A stretch of DNA of 27,204 bases from positions 1-27,204 of the forward strand of contig DFFN01000065.1 of assembly GCA_002369525.1 (NCBI GenBank), written 5' to 3'. Made by a program: the position numbers and the translations under genes. Below the pieces are notes generated by a model, which was not told where the DNA came from, made no database searches, and saw only the letters and a list, made by a program, of their open reading frames with translations. This document shows positions 8,255 through 19,800 of this stretch, piece by piece. This stretch comes from Lachnoclostridium sp. UBA3775. Its GTDB lineage: Bacteria; Bacillota; Clostridia; Lachnospirales; Lachnospiraceae. Within the stretch, counting starts at the first letter, position 1, and each line of letters opens with the position of its first letter.

Positions 8255-9175
8255 TTAAATACGTTCCTTTATCCATTCAAGTATAAACCGGTAGGTCTCT
8301 TCCTTGTTGATCTCGTTAAGTACTTCATGCCTTGCACCTTCCACGAGCTCAATTGTCAGGTCATCGATCCCCGCTTTGTCAAGGGCTTTATAGACCTTCT
8401 GTACCTCCTTGCCATAACCGCCGACAGGATCTTCCTCTCCCGAAATCAGAAGTATCGGGATGTTTTTCGGTATCCTGTTGATAAGCTTGGGATTCTCAAT
8501 ATATGATATGGTTTCAAAGATCTGGTTAAAGCCGCTCACAGTAAACTTAAAGGTATTTTCCGGTGTGTTATCATATTTTTCCACGACCGCCTCATCCCTT
8601 GTAAGCCACGAGTTCGGCGACGCGGGATTTTCAATACGCTTATTGTATGAACCGAAGGCCATATTGCTTACGAAATCGCTTCTGTAACGGCTGCCGTGCA
8701 TTTTCATGAGCGATGCCGTTATCGCCCGGCCCGCAGCAAGCGTTGCCAGGGACGGATTGCCCGTGCCCATGATTATGGCGCCGTCCACAAAACCACCGAA
8801 ATTGATAAGATATCTTCTTGCCATGAAGGATCCCATGCTGTGCCCGAGAAGAAATACCGGCACAAGCGGGAATTCCTGCTTGATGCGCTTTGTCACCAGG
8901 AGCAGATCCCTTACCAGAAGAACCCCTCCTTTTTCTTCGGCGAAGTAGCCCCATTCGTCCTCTGAATTAACCGATTTTCCGTGTCCGAGATGGTCGTTTC
9001 CGATCACGAGTATACCGTGTTCATTTAAGAAAGCGGCAAAATCGGCATATCTTTCGATATATTCTATCATGCCGTGGGAAATCTGAACTATTGCTTTTAC
9101 CTCTCCCTCGGGCCTCCAAATTACTCCGTGTATCATGTTTTCTTTATTGCTTGACCTGAATGTGAATTCTTCCAT
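8255..9175 (-). CDS. Alpha/beta hydrolase, monoacylglycerol-lipase-like
   Basis: This 306-aa cytoplasmic protein of the Hydrolase_4 (serine aminopeptidase S33-type) family has the lipase elbow GHSMGS with Ser113, a likely acid Asp249 (SGEEDPVGGYG) and His283 (ARHEVLNE). Its HGMIEYIERYADFA segment near residue 34, supplying the oxyanion side, and NDHLGHGKS near residue 60 are typical of monoacylglycerol lipases and lysophospholipases. No signal peptide is seen, so it would act inside the cell on imported monoacylglycerol or lysolipid. It starts 20 bases after the glpK stop. A reaction that releases glycerol next to glycerol kinase fits, but the true substrate could be another ester. It is followed by larB after 34 bases. 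Confidence 0.88.
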   Translation of the reverse strand: MEEFTFRSSNKENMIHGVIWRPEGEVKAIVQISHGMIEYIERYADFAAFLNEHGILVIGNDHLGHGKSVNSEDEWGYFAEEKGGVLLVRDLLLVTKRIKQEFPLVPVFLLGHSMGSFMARRYLINFGGFVDGAIIMGTGNPSLATLAAGRAITASLMKMHGSRYRSDFVSNMAFGSYNKRIENPASPNSWLTRDEAVVEKYDNTPENTFKFTVSGFNQIFETISYIENPKLINRIPKNIPILLISGEEDPVGGYGKEVQKVYKALDKAGIDDLTIELVEGARHEVLNEINKEETYRFILEWIKERI

Positions 9176-9195
9176 TTTTCATACCGCCTTTATTT

Positions 9196-10692
9196 TTACT
9201 GTTCGATTTTTCCTCTTGTACGTCTTACCGCATCAGCCCAGCCGTCAAGTCTTTGTTTGCGCCATTCGTCAGACTTTGCCGGTTTATATTCCGTCGCAAG
9301 CTTCCAGTTCGCTTTTATCTCGTCAAGCCCCGAATAGAAGCCTGTAGCCAGTCCTGCAAGATATGCCGCACCGAGCGCCGTGCTTTCGGTAACCTCGGGT
9401 TTAAGTATTGTTGCCCCGAGTATATCGGACTGGAACTGAAGCAGGAAGGAATTTGCGCTTGCTCCTCCGTCGACCCTGAGCTCCGAAAGCCTGATGTCGC
9501 TGTCCTTTTCCATGGCCTTTATCACATCGTTGGATTCATATGCGATCGATTCAAGCACCGCCCTTACAAAATGGGCCGCCGTGGTTCCTCTTGTCAGTCC
9601 GAAAACCGCTCCTCTTGCATATGCATCCCAGTAAGGAGCTCCGAGTCCCGTAAATGCCGGTACGACATAAACGCCGCAGGAATCCTCAACCGATGCCGCC
9701 ATGCTTTCGGTCTGCGCTGCGGAGCTTACAAGCTTCATTTCATCCCTGAGCCATTTTACAGCCGCTCCGGCCACGAACACGCTTCCTTCAAGCGCGTAGC
9801 AGGCCTTGTTTTCTTCAGTCGTTGCGGCAATCGTTGTCAGAAGACCGGTCTTTGAATCAACAGGCTTATTGCCTGTATTCATCAAAAGAAAGCAGCCTGT
9901 ACCATAAGTATTCTTAACATCTCCCGGTTCAAAACAGCACTGGCCGAAAAGCGCGGCCTGCTGGTCTCCCGCAACCCCTGCGATCGGAACCGGAACGGAA
10001 AATACCGAAGGCACCGTGTAACCGTAGATATGGCTCGAGCTTTTAACCTCCGGAAGCAGCGAAGCCGGAATGTTGAAGAATTCCAGAAGCTCCCTGTCCC
10101 ATTCCAGAGTGTGGATATTGTAGAGCATGGTGCGGCTTGCATTGCTCATGTCGCTTGCATGAACCTTTCCGCCGGTAAGCTTCCAGATAAGCCACGTATC
10201 CACCGTGCCGAAAAGCAGTTCCCCCGCCTCGGCTCTTTTTCTCGCACCGGGAATGTTCTCGAGTATCCAGCGTATCTTGGTTCCCGAAAAATAAGGGTCG
10301 GGAATCAGTCCGGTCTTTTCCTTTATCATGTCGGAAAGGCCCAGTGCTTTGATTTCTTCTATCATCGGAGCCGTTCTTCTGCACTGCCATACGATCGCGT
10401 TGCAGACCGGTTCGCCGGTTTTCTTATCCCATATGATCGTTGTTTCTCTTTGATTGGTAATGCCGATAGAATCGATATCGGCCGCATCGATGCCCGAAAG
10501 TGCGAAGCATTCCATCATCACACCGAACTGGGATGACCATATCTCGTTCGGATCCTGTTCAACCCAGCCGTTTTCGGGAAAGAACTGCCTGAATTCCTTG
10601 GCAGCCTGACTGACAATATTGCCTTTTTTGTCGAAAATAATGCACCTTGAACTTGTTGTCCCCTGATCAAGTGCCATGATATATTTACCCAT
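9196..10692 (-). CDS. glpK: Glycerol kinase
   Basis: It phosphorylates glycerol to sn-glycerol 3-phosphate with ATP. The 498 aa match the FGGY-family norm. The N-terminal phosphate-binding motif is ALDQGTTSSRCIIFD. Glycerol-contact residues align with known kinases: Arg82-Glu83 (TNQRETT), Tyr134 and Asp243-Gln244 (AGDQQAALFG). The C-terminal FGGY signature GGASANSFLLQFQSDILGA is intact. In the loop before VPIAGVAGDQQ, where Enterococcus and Bacillus kinases carry the HPr-phosphorylated histidine, this protein reads TVPSVFSVP with no histidine. AAGGAG lies 7 bases ahead of the start. It is the first gene of the cluster, preceded by a promoter candidate and a 7-bp inverted repeat. No glpF or glpD is present in the window. 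Confidence 0.97.
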   Translation of the reverse strand: MGKYIMALDQGTTSSRCIIFDKKGNIVSQAAKEFRQFFPENGWVEQDPNEIWSSQFGVMMECFALSGIDAADIDSIGITNQRETTIIWDKKTGEPVCNAIVWQCRRTAPMIEEIKALGLSDMIKEKTGLIPDPYFSGTKIRWILENIPGARKRAEAGELLFGTVDTWLIWKLTGGKVHASDMSNASRTMLYNIHTLEWDRELLEFFNIPASLLPEVKSSSHIYGYTVPSVFSVPVPIAGVAGDQQAALFGQCCFEPGDVKNTYGTGCFLLMNTGNKPVDSKTGLLTTIAATTEENKACYALEGSVFVAGAAVKWLRDEMKLVSSAAQTESMAASVEDSCGVYVVPAFTGLGAPYWDAYARGAVFGLTRGTTAAHFVRAVLESIAYESNDVIKAMEKDSDIRLSELRVDGGASANSFLLQFQSDILGATILKPEVTESTALGAAYLAGLATGFYSGLDEIKANWKLATEYKPAKSDEWRKQRLDGWADAVRRTRGKIEQ

Positions 10693-10706
10693 TTGCCTTC
10701 TCCTTG

Positions 10707-10730
10707 TGCATCAATTATTGCTCTGATGCA
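10707..10730 (-). promoter_or_regulatory. Inverted repeat in the glpK leader (operator or hairpin candidate)
   Basis: Perfect 7-base arms TGCATCA and TGATGCA flank a 10-base spacer. The repeat lies downstream of the predicted transcription start and its near arm ends one base from the AAGGAG of glpK. It could be a repressor operator or a leader hairpin that touches the ribosome site. Confidence 0.5.
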
Positions 10731-10743
10731 TAACCTAGTTTTG

Positions 10744-10772
10744 ATTTTACCACATTTTACGTGATTTTCCAA
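10744..10772 (-). promoter_or_regulatory. Promoter candidate for the glpK-ptsI cluster
   Basis: Minus-strand TTGGAA (10772-10767) and TAAAAT (10749-10744) are separated by exactly 17 bases, as in a sigma-A promoter. The -35 box begins right after the T run of the adhesin terminator. The predicted start near 10737 leaves a leader of about 45 bases. Confidence 0.6.
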
Positions 10773-10773
10773 C

Positions 10774-10810
10774 AAAAAAGTACCGGATTCTTTCGAATCC
10801 GGCACTTTTA
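10774..10810 (-). terminator. Rho-independent terminator of the giant adhesin gene
   Basis: An 11-base stem with one G-T wobble and a GAAA loop is followed on the minus strand by six T. It begins about 12 bases after the adhesin stop codon. It separates the adhesin gene from glpK. Confidence 0.88.
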
Positions 10811-10821
10811 TCATTTAACTC

Positions 10822-13800
10822 TTATTCTTCCTCTTCTTTCTTTTTTAAGAAGAATGCCGCTGTGACACTTATTACTGCGATTACAGCGAGTGCCTTAACA
10901 GACATATCATCGCCGGTCTTAGGTCCTCTTTCATCGCTGTCACCCGAGGTAGAACCTGAAGAAGATTGGCTTTCGTTATCTGTCTTCTTGTCATCCTCAT
11001 ACATGTTTTCGTACTCAACAACGGTCGTCTTTTCCTTGCCGACCTCAAATGCTTCCGTGGTATCCCCTTCCTTTGCTTCGCCGCCGTCTACCTTATAGCT
11101 TACGGTAACGGTGGTTCCGTCAAACTTGTAAAGGGTTTCCTCTACGGTATATTCTCCCACAGGAACTTCTATGGTCTTGGAATAACCGGTGACAACATCG
11201 TTGTCATCCTTTTCCTCATCGAAATCAACTCCGAGCTTGTAGCTTCCGACTTCATTGCCGTCCTTATCCTTTACAACAAAGGTAAGTCCCGCACGGTCTT
11301 CATCGGTAATGTCGCCCTTTATGGTCTTTCTGATGAGGATGCTGCCGGTATCCTGCTTGTTGGTGATGGTTTCGCCGTCGGCAACACCTTCGGGGTTAAG
11401 GTTGGTGTAGTCAGCATATTCTGTAATTTCTTTTACAAAGTATGTAAGCTCAACTCCGGATTCACCGGGCTTGTATTTAGGAAGATTCTTAAATACTGCA
11501 GTCCAGCTTTCGCTCTCACAGAAGGCTGCCGGTGCTTCGCCGTCAGTCTCATCAGCCGCGCCGTCAAGCGTTACGGTCATGCCAAGGTCGGTTTCGGTAA
11601 CGGTTTCGCCGTCAGTCTCACGTGTGAAGAGTGCGAATACAACATTTGCACCGTCAGGAGCATCCGTGCTTCCGTCGGCATTTAACCATGCCTTGTTTAC
11701 CTTGATCTCGACAGTCTCGGGAACATAGGTATTTGTAAGTGTTGTTATCTGTCCTTCGGTTACGGTATTTGTAAGCGCATAACCCTCGGGAAGACCTTTT
11801 GCGTCCTCTGACCAGGTATAAACTCTCTTAACCTTATTGCCATACTCATCAAGATTGTCTATGGTGCCTGTCCAGCCGTTATCTTCATTAAGAGAAACAA
11901 TGTCGACAACTTTGGATTTTTCATCAAGGAGAAGTACATCCAGGCTTTCAGGCCTTACTCCGTCCTGATTATCAGCATCATCCCAGACCTTTCTTACGGT
12001 CATCGCGATCTTGCCGGGTTCATAGCTGTTGGTAAGTGTGGTAAGCTTTCCGTCGGCAGTCTCGCTGTCGCTCATATCGGTCAGGCTGTAGCCTTCCGGC
12101 ATATCGCCTTCGTTCCAGAGATATGTGAGCTTATTGCCTGTCACATAATCATAAACCGGAAGATTTGATATGGTAGCGGTCCAGCTGTTTGCCTCGTTAA
12201 GCGTTACGCTTCCGGCATTTTTGCTTCCGTTACTGAGTGTCACGGTAAGGCTTTCAGGTCTCTTTCCGTCCTGATCGTCACTGTCGTCCCAGACCTTCTT
12301 AACCGAAAGCTGTGTTACATCCTGCTTGTTGGTGATGGTTCCGCCGTCAGCTACTGCAGAAGCATTGGTCTTTGTATAACCGGTGACACCGCTTGTCTCG
12401 TCTACGGTATAGACGATTTCGGTTGTCGTACCGGTCTTATACTTCGGAAGAGCTTCAAATTCAGCTATCCATGCGGTCTTCTCGCCGTTTGAATCTGCGG
12501 CTCCGTCAAGACTGATGGTCTTTCCGTCAACTGCATTTCCGTCTGCATAAAGCGTAAATACCACGCTTGCATCCTTCGGTGCGGTTGCCGTGCCGTCAGC
12601 ATTCGACCATTCCTTCTTAACGCTGATGCTTACAACATCCTGGGTATTTGTTATGGTCTCGCCGTCCTTTGCGCTGTCACCGCTTGCATAGCTTACAGTG
12701 TAACCTGCATATGAAACGGTTTCCTTAACAACATATTCAATTTCTTCTCCTGCCCTGTATCTGGGAAGGTTTACGAAGCTTGCGGTCCATGCTGCGCTTT
12801 CATATGCACCGGACTCGGCATCAACAATTCCGTCAAGGGTTACGGTAGCAATCGGATCGGTACCGTCTTTTTCGAACAGTCCGAATACCGCATTTGCGCC
12901 GTCAGGAGCTTCAATAGTCTTATCGGCATTTATCCATGCCTTCTTAACGCTGACACCGATTGTCTCGGGTCTGTAGCTGTTGGTCAGTGTTGTTACCTGT
13001 CCTTCGGTTACGCTATCTGAAAGCTCATAACCTTCGGGCATTCCTGTCGTAACTTCCGACCATGTGTATACGATCTTGTTTCCGGCTGCATACTCATCCA
13101 GATCCGAAACAGTTGCGGTCCATTTGTTTGCTTCATTCAGCTCAACCGTTTCGATCACGGTATTGCCGTTCTTCAGTTCTACAGATACCGAAGCAGGTCT
13201 CTTGCCGTCCTGGTTTTCGGCATCATCCCAGACCTTCTTAACGCTTACGGAAACCTTGCCGGGTGTGTAGCTGTTGGTGATGGTTGTCAGAGTGCCGTAT
13301 TCGGTTTCGCTGTCCTCGCTCTTTGTCATGCTGTAACCGTCAGGCAGTGTTCCCTCGCTCCATGAATATACAAGCTTGTTGCCTGTTGTATAATCATATA
13401 CGGGAAGCCCTGAAATGCTGCCTGTCCAGTTGTTGCCGTTACTGAGAACAACACTGCCGACTTCCATGCTTCCGTTATTCAGAGTCACTGTAAGGTCCAC
13501 CGGTCTCTTTCCGTCCTGGTTTTCGGCGTCGTCCCAAACCTTTGCTACAGAAAGCACTGTAACATCCTGCTTGTTGGTGATGATTTCGCCGTTTGCAACT
13601 GAAGCATCGTTGGTCTTTGTGTAACCCTGAACTCCGCTTGTCTCGTCTACGGTGTAAACGATTTCGGTCGTTGTTCCGGTCTTATACTTCGGAAGGTTAT
13701 CAAAGCTTGCGATCCATGCGGTTACTTCGCCGTCTGAATCTGTAACTCCGTCAAGTGTTACGGTCTTGTCGGTTGCCACACCGTCTGCATAGAGCGTAAA

Positions 13801-16800
13801 TACCACGCTCGCATCCTTAGGTGCCGTATCCGTCTGGTCCGCATTCGACCATACCTTCTTAACGCTTATGCTTGTCTTGATCTCGCTGTTGGTAATTGTT
13901 TCACCATCAGCCGCGCTGTCGCCGTTTGCATATGAAGCGGTGTACCCGACATATGCGGTAGTTTCCTTAACTACATATTTAATCTCTACAGCCTTTCCGT
14001 CTACATTCCTGTACTTGGGAAGGTTCTTGTAGCTTGCAGTCCATGCAGCCCTTTCATATGCATAAGCACCTGAAGCGTCGGCAGGTTCTTTATCTGCGCT
14101 TCCGTCAAGCGTAACTGTTGCAAGAACATCGGTCTTTCCGTCTTCAAAGACAGAGAAGGTGACATTTGCGCCATTAGGAGCGGTTGTTGAACCGTCTGCA
14201 TTTACCCATGCCTTTGAAACGCTGATTGCAGCAGTTTCGGGAACGTGGGTGTTGGTAATGGTTGTTATTGTTCCTTGAGCCGAGTAAGCTGCCACGTAGC
14301 CTGCAGGAACGGATACTTCGGTCCAAGAATATGCGATCTTGTTTCCGCCTGCATACTCTTCAAGATTACTTACCGTAGCCTTCCACTCATTGGCATCGTT
14401 GAGCACTATCGGATCTCCGTAAGCCTCATCTCCTGCCATAAGCTGAACGCTGATGCTTGCAGGTCTGATCGCATCCTGATTCTCGGCATCATTCCATACC
14501 TTCTTAACAGTTGCCTCAGTCTTGCCGGGAGTATAGCTGTTGGTAAGAGTGGTCAAATCATTTTCGGTTGAATTGCCTGTAAGCTTATATCCCTCCGGCA
14601 AAGCATTTTCGTCCTCACTCCATGAATATACTATCTTATTTCCTGTTGTATAATCATATTCAGGAAGATTCGAAATGCTGTCTTGCCATCCGTTGTTATC
14701 GCTAAGAGTAACGCTGCCTACATCTGTACTTCCGTTGTTTAGAGTAACTGTAAGGCTAACCGGTCTCTTGCCGTCCTGATTTTCCGAATCGTTCCAGATC
14801 TTCTTAACCGAAAGCTGTGTTACATTCTGCTTGTTTGTAATGGTTCCGCCGTTTGTAACCGATATACGGTTGCCCTTTGTATAACCGTCAGTACCGCTTG
14901 TCTCGTCTATGGTGTAAATGATTTCAATTGTTGTTCCGGTCCTATACTTCGGAAGGTTCGTAAAGCTTGCGGTCCATGCAGCACTTTCGTAATCGTAAAC
15001 TGCTGCAGTTCCTGTGAGCTCATCTGCCTTTCCGTCAAGCGTAACGGTTCTGTCAGTTATTTTATCGTCGGCATAGAGCGTAAATACTACGCTTGCATCC
15101 TTCGGTGCGGTTGTTGTATTGTCAACGTTTGACCATGCCTTTATTGCCGAGACTGAAACAACGATCTCTGCGTTTGTAATGCTTCCGCCTGCCGCTGTCT
15201 CATCCGATTCTGCGGCATATCCGGTAAACGGAGTTGTTTCTTTTACTGTGTAAACTATCTTTTCGGGAGCTTTGTCGGCACTATAGCTGTACTCGGGAAG
15301 TCCGGTAAAGCTTGCAGTCCATGCTTCGCTTTCATAGTTTGCTGCTTCTGTGTCTGCAGTTCCGTTAAGGGTAACGGTCCTGTCGGTAGCATTGCCGTCG
15401 GCATAGAGCGTAAATACTACGCTTGCGCCTTCAGGTGCTGTTTCACTGCCGTCTGCATTCTTCCACTTCTTGCCTGCGGTAACTCCAATAACTCCCTGAG
15501 TATTGGTGATGTTTCCGCCGTTTGAAACGCTGTCAGCTTCTGCATCCGGATAGGAAGCAGTATATCCTGTAAATCCTGTTGTTTCCTTTACAGTGTAAGC
15601 TATTTTAGCGGGTGTGCCGCTTGCATAATCATATTCGGGAAGCTTTTTGAACATTGCTGTCCATGCTTCGCTCTCAAGACAGTCCGCAGAGCTGTCGCCG
15701 AGGATAACATCAGGCATGCCGTCTAACTTAACGGTATTGTTGGTAGCCTTACCATCAGCAAAGAGCGTAAATACTACGCTTGCGCCTTCGGGTGCTGTTT
15801 CACTGCCGTCCGCATTTTTCCACTTCTTGCCAGTCAAAACCTCAACCACATCCTGATTGTTAGTGATGCTTCCGCCGTTTATCGCGCTGTCTGTTTCTGC
15901 ACCGCCATAGGAAACGCTATAACCTGTAAATCCGGTTTTTTCCTTAACGGTATATGTGATCTTGTTTCCGTTTTCATTTAAATCAAGATTTGTAAAGCTT
16001 GCGGTCCATGCAGCGCTTTCATAATCATAAACTGCTGCGGTTCCCATCGGTTCATCTTTGGTTCCGTCAAGAGTAACCGTCTTTCCGGTCGATACTCCGT
16101 TTGCGTAAAGTTCAAATACAGCATTTGCGCCTTCAGGTGCATTATCAGTACCGTCGGCATTCATCCATACCTTTGAAACGCTTACCTGGGTGGTTGCGGT
16201 CTCATGGGTATTTGTAATTGTCGTCGTATAGTTTGATGTCGAATCACCTGTACGCTCATAACCTGTTATTTCAGGCTCCTGCCAGGTATATGAAATTACT
16301 TTTCCGTCCTTATACTTCGGAAGACCATCGATCGTCTCGGTATAAGAATTGTCTGCATTAAGCACTGCTGTCTTTCCGGTATCAACGCCGTCGGCAAACA
16401 ATTTAACTGTGATCGATCTGGGTCTGATACCGTCGCGGTTGTTGCCGTCTTCCCAGTTCTTGATAACGGTTGCGGAAACAATTTCGGTGCCATACTTGTT
16501 TGTAAAGGTGGTAAGACCGTCTTTATCAGTCACCGGAGCACCGCTGAGCGTATAGCCTTCCGGCGTATCACCTTCGATCCAGGTATATACGATCTCAACT
16601 CCGTCCCTGTAGACAGGAAGGTTATCGATTTCACCCTTCCATTCGCCTTCAACATTAAGCGTAACGGTTCTTTCCTCACCGACAATTCCGTTGCTGAGAG
16701 TCATCACAAGGCTTTCAGGTCTCTTTCCGTCCTGGTTGTTGCTGTCATCCCAGATTTTTCTTACGGAAAGCTTTTTAACATCCTGAATGTTGGTAATGGT

Positions 16801-19800
16801 GCCCTCATCTGACGCACTGTCTGCATCCGCGTTGCCATAGGAAACGGTATAACCTGTATATCCTGTTGTTTCCTTAACAGTATAGGCTATCTCATTACCG
16901 GTCCTGCTATCATACTTAGGAAGGTCGACAAAGTTTGCGGTCCATGCCGCAAGCTCTCCGCTTTCCTTTCCTTGCGAAACATCTGTTGAATCAACCGTTC
17001 CGTCAAGGGTAATGGTCTTGCCGGTTGCCGTATTATCGGCAAAGAGCGTAAATACAATGTTTGCGTTAGCAGGTGCATTTTGGGAACCGTTCGCATTCTG
17101 CCATTTCTTGCTTACGGTAATTTCTACAACATCCTGCTTGTTAGTAATGGTTCCGGTGCTTACAGTTCCGTCAGCCTTCTGAACAACAACGCCGTCAGGA
17201 TTCTGGTTGGTAAAGCCGTGCAATGCATTCTCATTCTCTTTAATCACATAAACGATGGGAACTGCATTTCCTTCGGTATCATACTTATATTTAGGAAGAT
17301 TGCCGAAGCTTGCGGTCCAGGACGCACTTTCTCTGACATCATAGTTAGCATTTGTGCTTTCTGTATCAGCTGTTCCATCAAGAACAACTGTTGCAAGAGG
17401 TTTGTCACCATCACTGCCTGCCATACGTTCATACATACCGAACATTACTGCAGCATTCTCGGGAAGTGTTGTACCCGAAGCAAGAATCCATTCCTTTGAA
17501 GCAGAAACAGAAATTTCTTCCTGTTTATTGGTTATAGTTCCCTCATTTGCCACTCCGTCGGGATTCTGGTTAGTAAAGCCTGTGGGAGCACTTACTTCCT
17601 TAACAGTATATGTATAAGGATTTCCTTCTTCGTCATTCTTCTCAAGTCCGGTGAAATTTGCTGTCCATGCAGGGCTTTCGAAATTAGCCGTTGCAGCGGG
17701 AATTTCGGTGATAACATCCTCAGCTCCGTCAAGCGTAAGGGTTATTCCGGTTGCTTCATCATTTCTGTAAATTTCAAATGTAGTCCTGATATTTTCGGGG
17801 GCTGTAATGGCCGTTCCGCTGCCGTTCTGCCATACCTTCTTTGCACTTACCGAAACCTTTTCAATACCACGACTGTTGGTAAGAGTTGTCAGAGTTCCCT
17901 CTGTATCGGTAAGCTGTGAAACCACAGTGCTTGAAAGGGTGTATCCCGCTTTCTCTGCAGTATCATCTTCTGTCCATGTGTAGTTTATTTCGGTAGCAAC
18001 ACCTTTTTTATCATAACTGTACATCGGAAGACCGGAAATAAACGCGGTCCATTCATTCTGTGCACTGAGGTTAGTGCTGTGAACGATTGTTTCTCCGTTC
18101 TTAAGAGTAACTGCTATCGATTCGGGTCTTGCACCGTCATGGTTATCTGCATCATCCCAAACCTTAAGAACCTTAGCGGTGATTGTGGTCTGGGTATTGG
18201 TAATGGTTTCACCGTTAAGTGCAGCATCACCGTTTTTATAGCTTGCGGTATAGCCGGTATAAGGAGTCGTCTCCTTTACAACATAAACTATCTCTGTTGC
18301 GTTACCGTCAGAATCATATGAATACTTGGGAAGGTTGTTAAAGCTTGCCTCCCATGGTGAATTCTCACCCTCAGAGTCCTCTGATCCGTCAAGAGTCACG
18401 GTTTTACCTACCGGTGTGTCAACAACCGTCTCGCCGGAGCCTGTACGTTTAAAGAGTGAAAATACAACGTTTGCGCCAAGCGGTATATTTTCTTCATTGT
18501 TCAGGTCTTTCCATGATTTGCTTACGGAGACTGATGTGTTCTCCTGCATGTTGTGTACCGTGCCACTTATAGTATCGCCGCCAAGCACAATTTCTTTGTC
18601 AAGGAGCTTATAGCCTGTACAGTTTTCCTCACTAACTTTTACAACATAGATTATTTCATTCTCGTTACCTGATTCATATTTGTATTTAGGTAGATTTTCA
18701 AATGTTGCAGTCCATGCTCCGCTTGCATAGTTTTCATGCTCAGCTTTATACGCATCGGTAGATGCTGTTCCGTTCAGAACAACCTGCCTGCCATCCAAAG
18801 GAGTATCATCCTCGGGATCAGAATCTTCATAATCACGTGTGTAAAGTGCAAGGGTAACCTTCGCATTCTTTGGTGCTGTCGAACGAAGCTCATTTACATC
18901 CAGCCAGGCCTTGGTAACCGAAAGGTTTATCTTTTCTACATCCTTTTTGTTGGTTATTTTGTTATGTTCATCTGAATCGCCAACGGGAGTAAAACCCGGA
19001 TAACCTTTGGTTTCCCTTACTTTGTATTCAATCTTATGTGCGCCTTCGGAATCATAACGATATTCCGGAAGGTTTATAAATCTTGCCCGCCATGTGTTGC
19101 TTTCAAATTCCTGATGAGAATTCTTATACTCATCTGTATCCTCGCTTCCGTCAAGAACTACTTTTCTTCCTGTAACAACGCCATCTTTTAAAAGCGTAAA
19201 TTCAACGCTTGCATTATCCGGAGGGTCAATAGTATAGTTTTCAGGATCCTTCCATTCCTTCTGAAAATCAATATTAATGAGGATCTGCTTATTAACTATT
19301 TCTATCGGGTCTCCTTCAGGATCGTATCCATAGAATTCGTTTTCAGTCCCAAAACCGTCAGAGCATTCAATTTCTTTTACATAATATAAAATCTCATCTC
19401 CGTCAGCATTGTATTTCGGAAGGTCTACAAAGCTTGCATACCATGCAGTCGCTTCACCATCCTTTTTACCCTGCTGAACATCTGTATCGGAAGACGCTGT
19501 TCCTGTAAGAGTTACTGTCCTGATAGGATCTTTCGTCGTATCATCATCATACAGACCTATTTTGGCATATACACCTTCAGGAATTTCATCAAGGGCTTCG
19601 CCGTCTTCATCTGCCCATAGTTTGTGAACGGAAATACTGATAATTGCCTGCTTATTGGTAATTGTACCTTTATCTAAAACACCATTTGGATTCAGATTTC
19701 TATAACCGGGTACTTCTGTTATTTCTTTTATTATATATTGGATTTCAGTTTTGTCATCTTCCTCATATTTGGGAACCCTAACAAATGAAGCCTGCCATGC

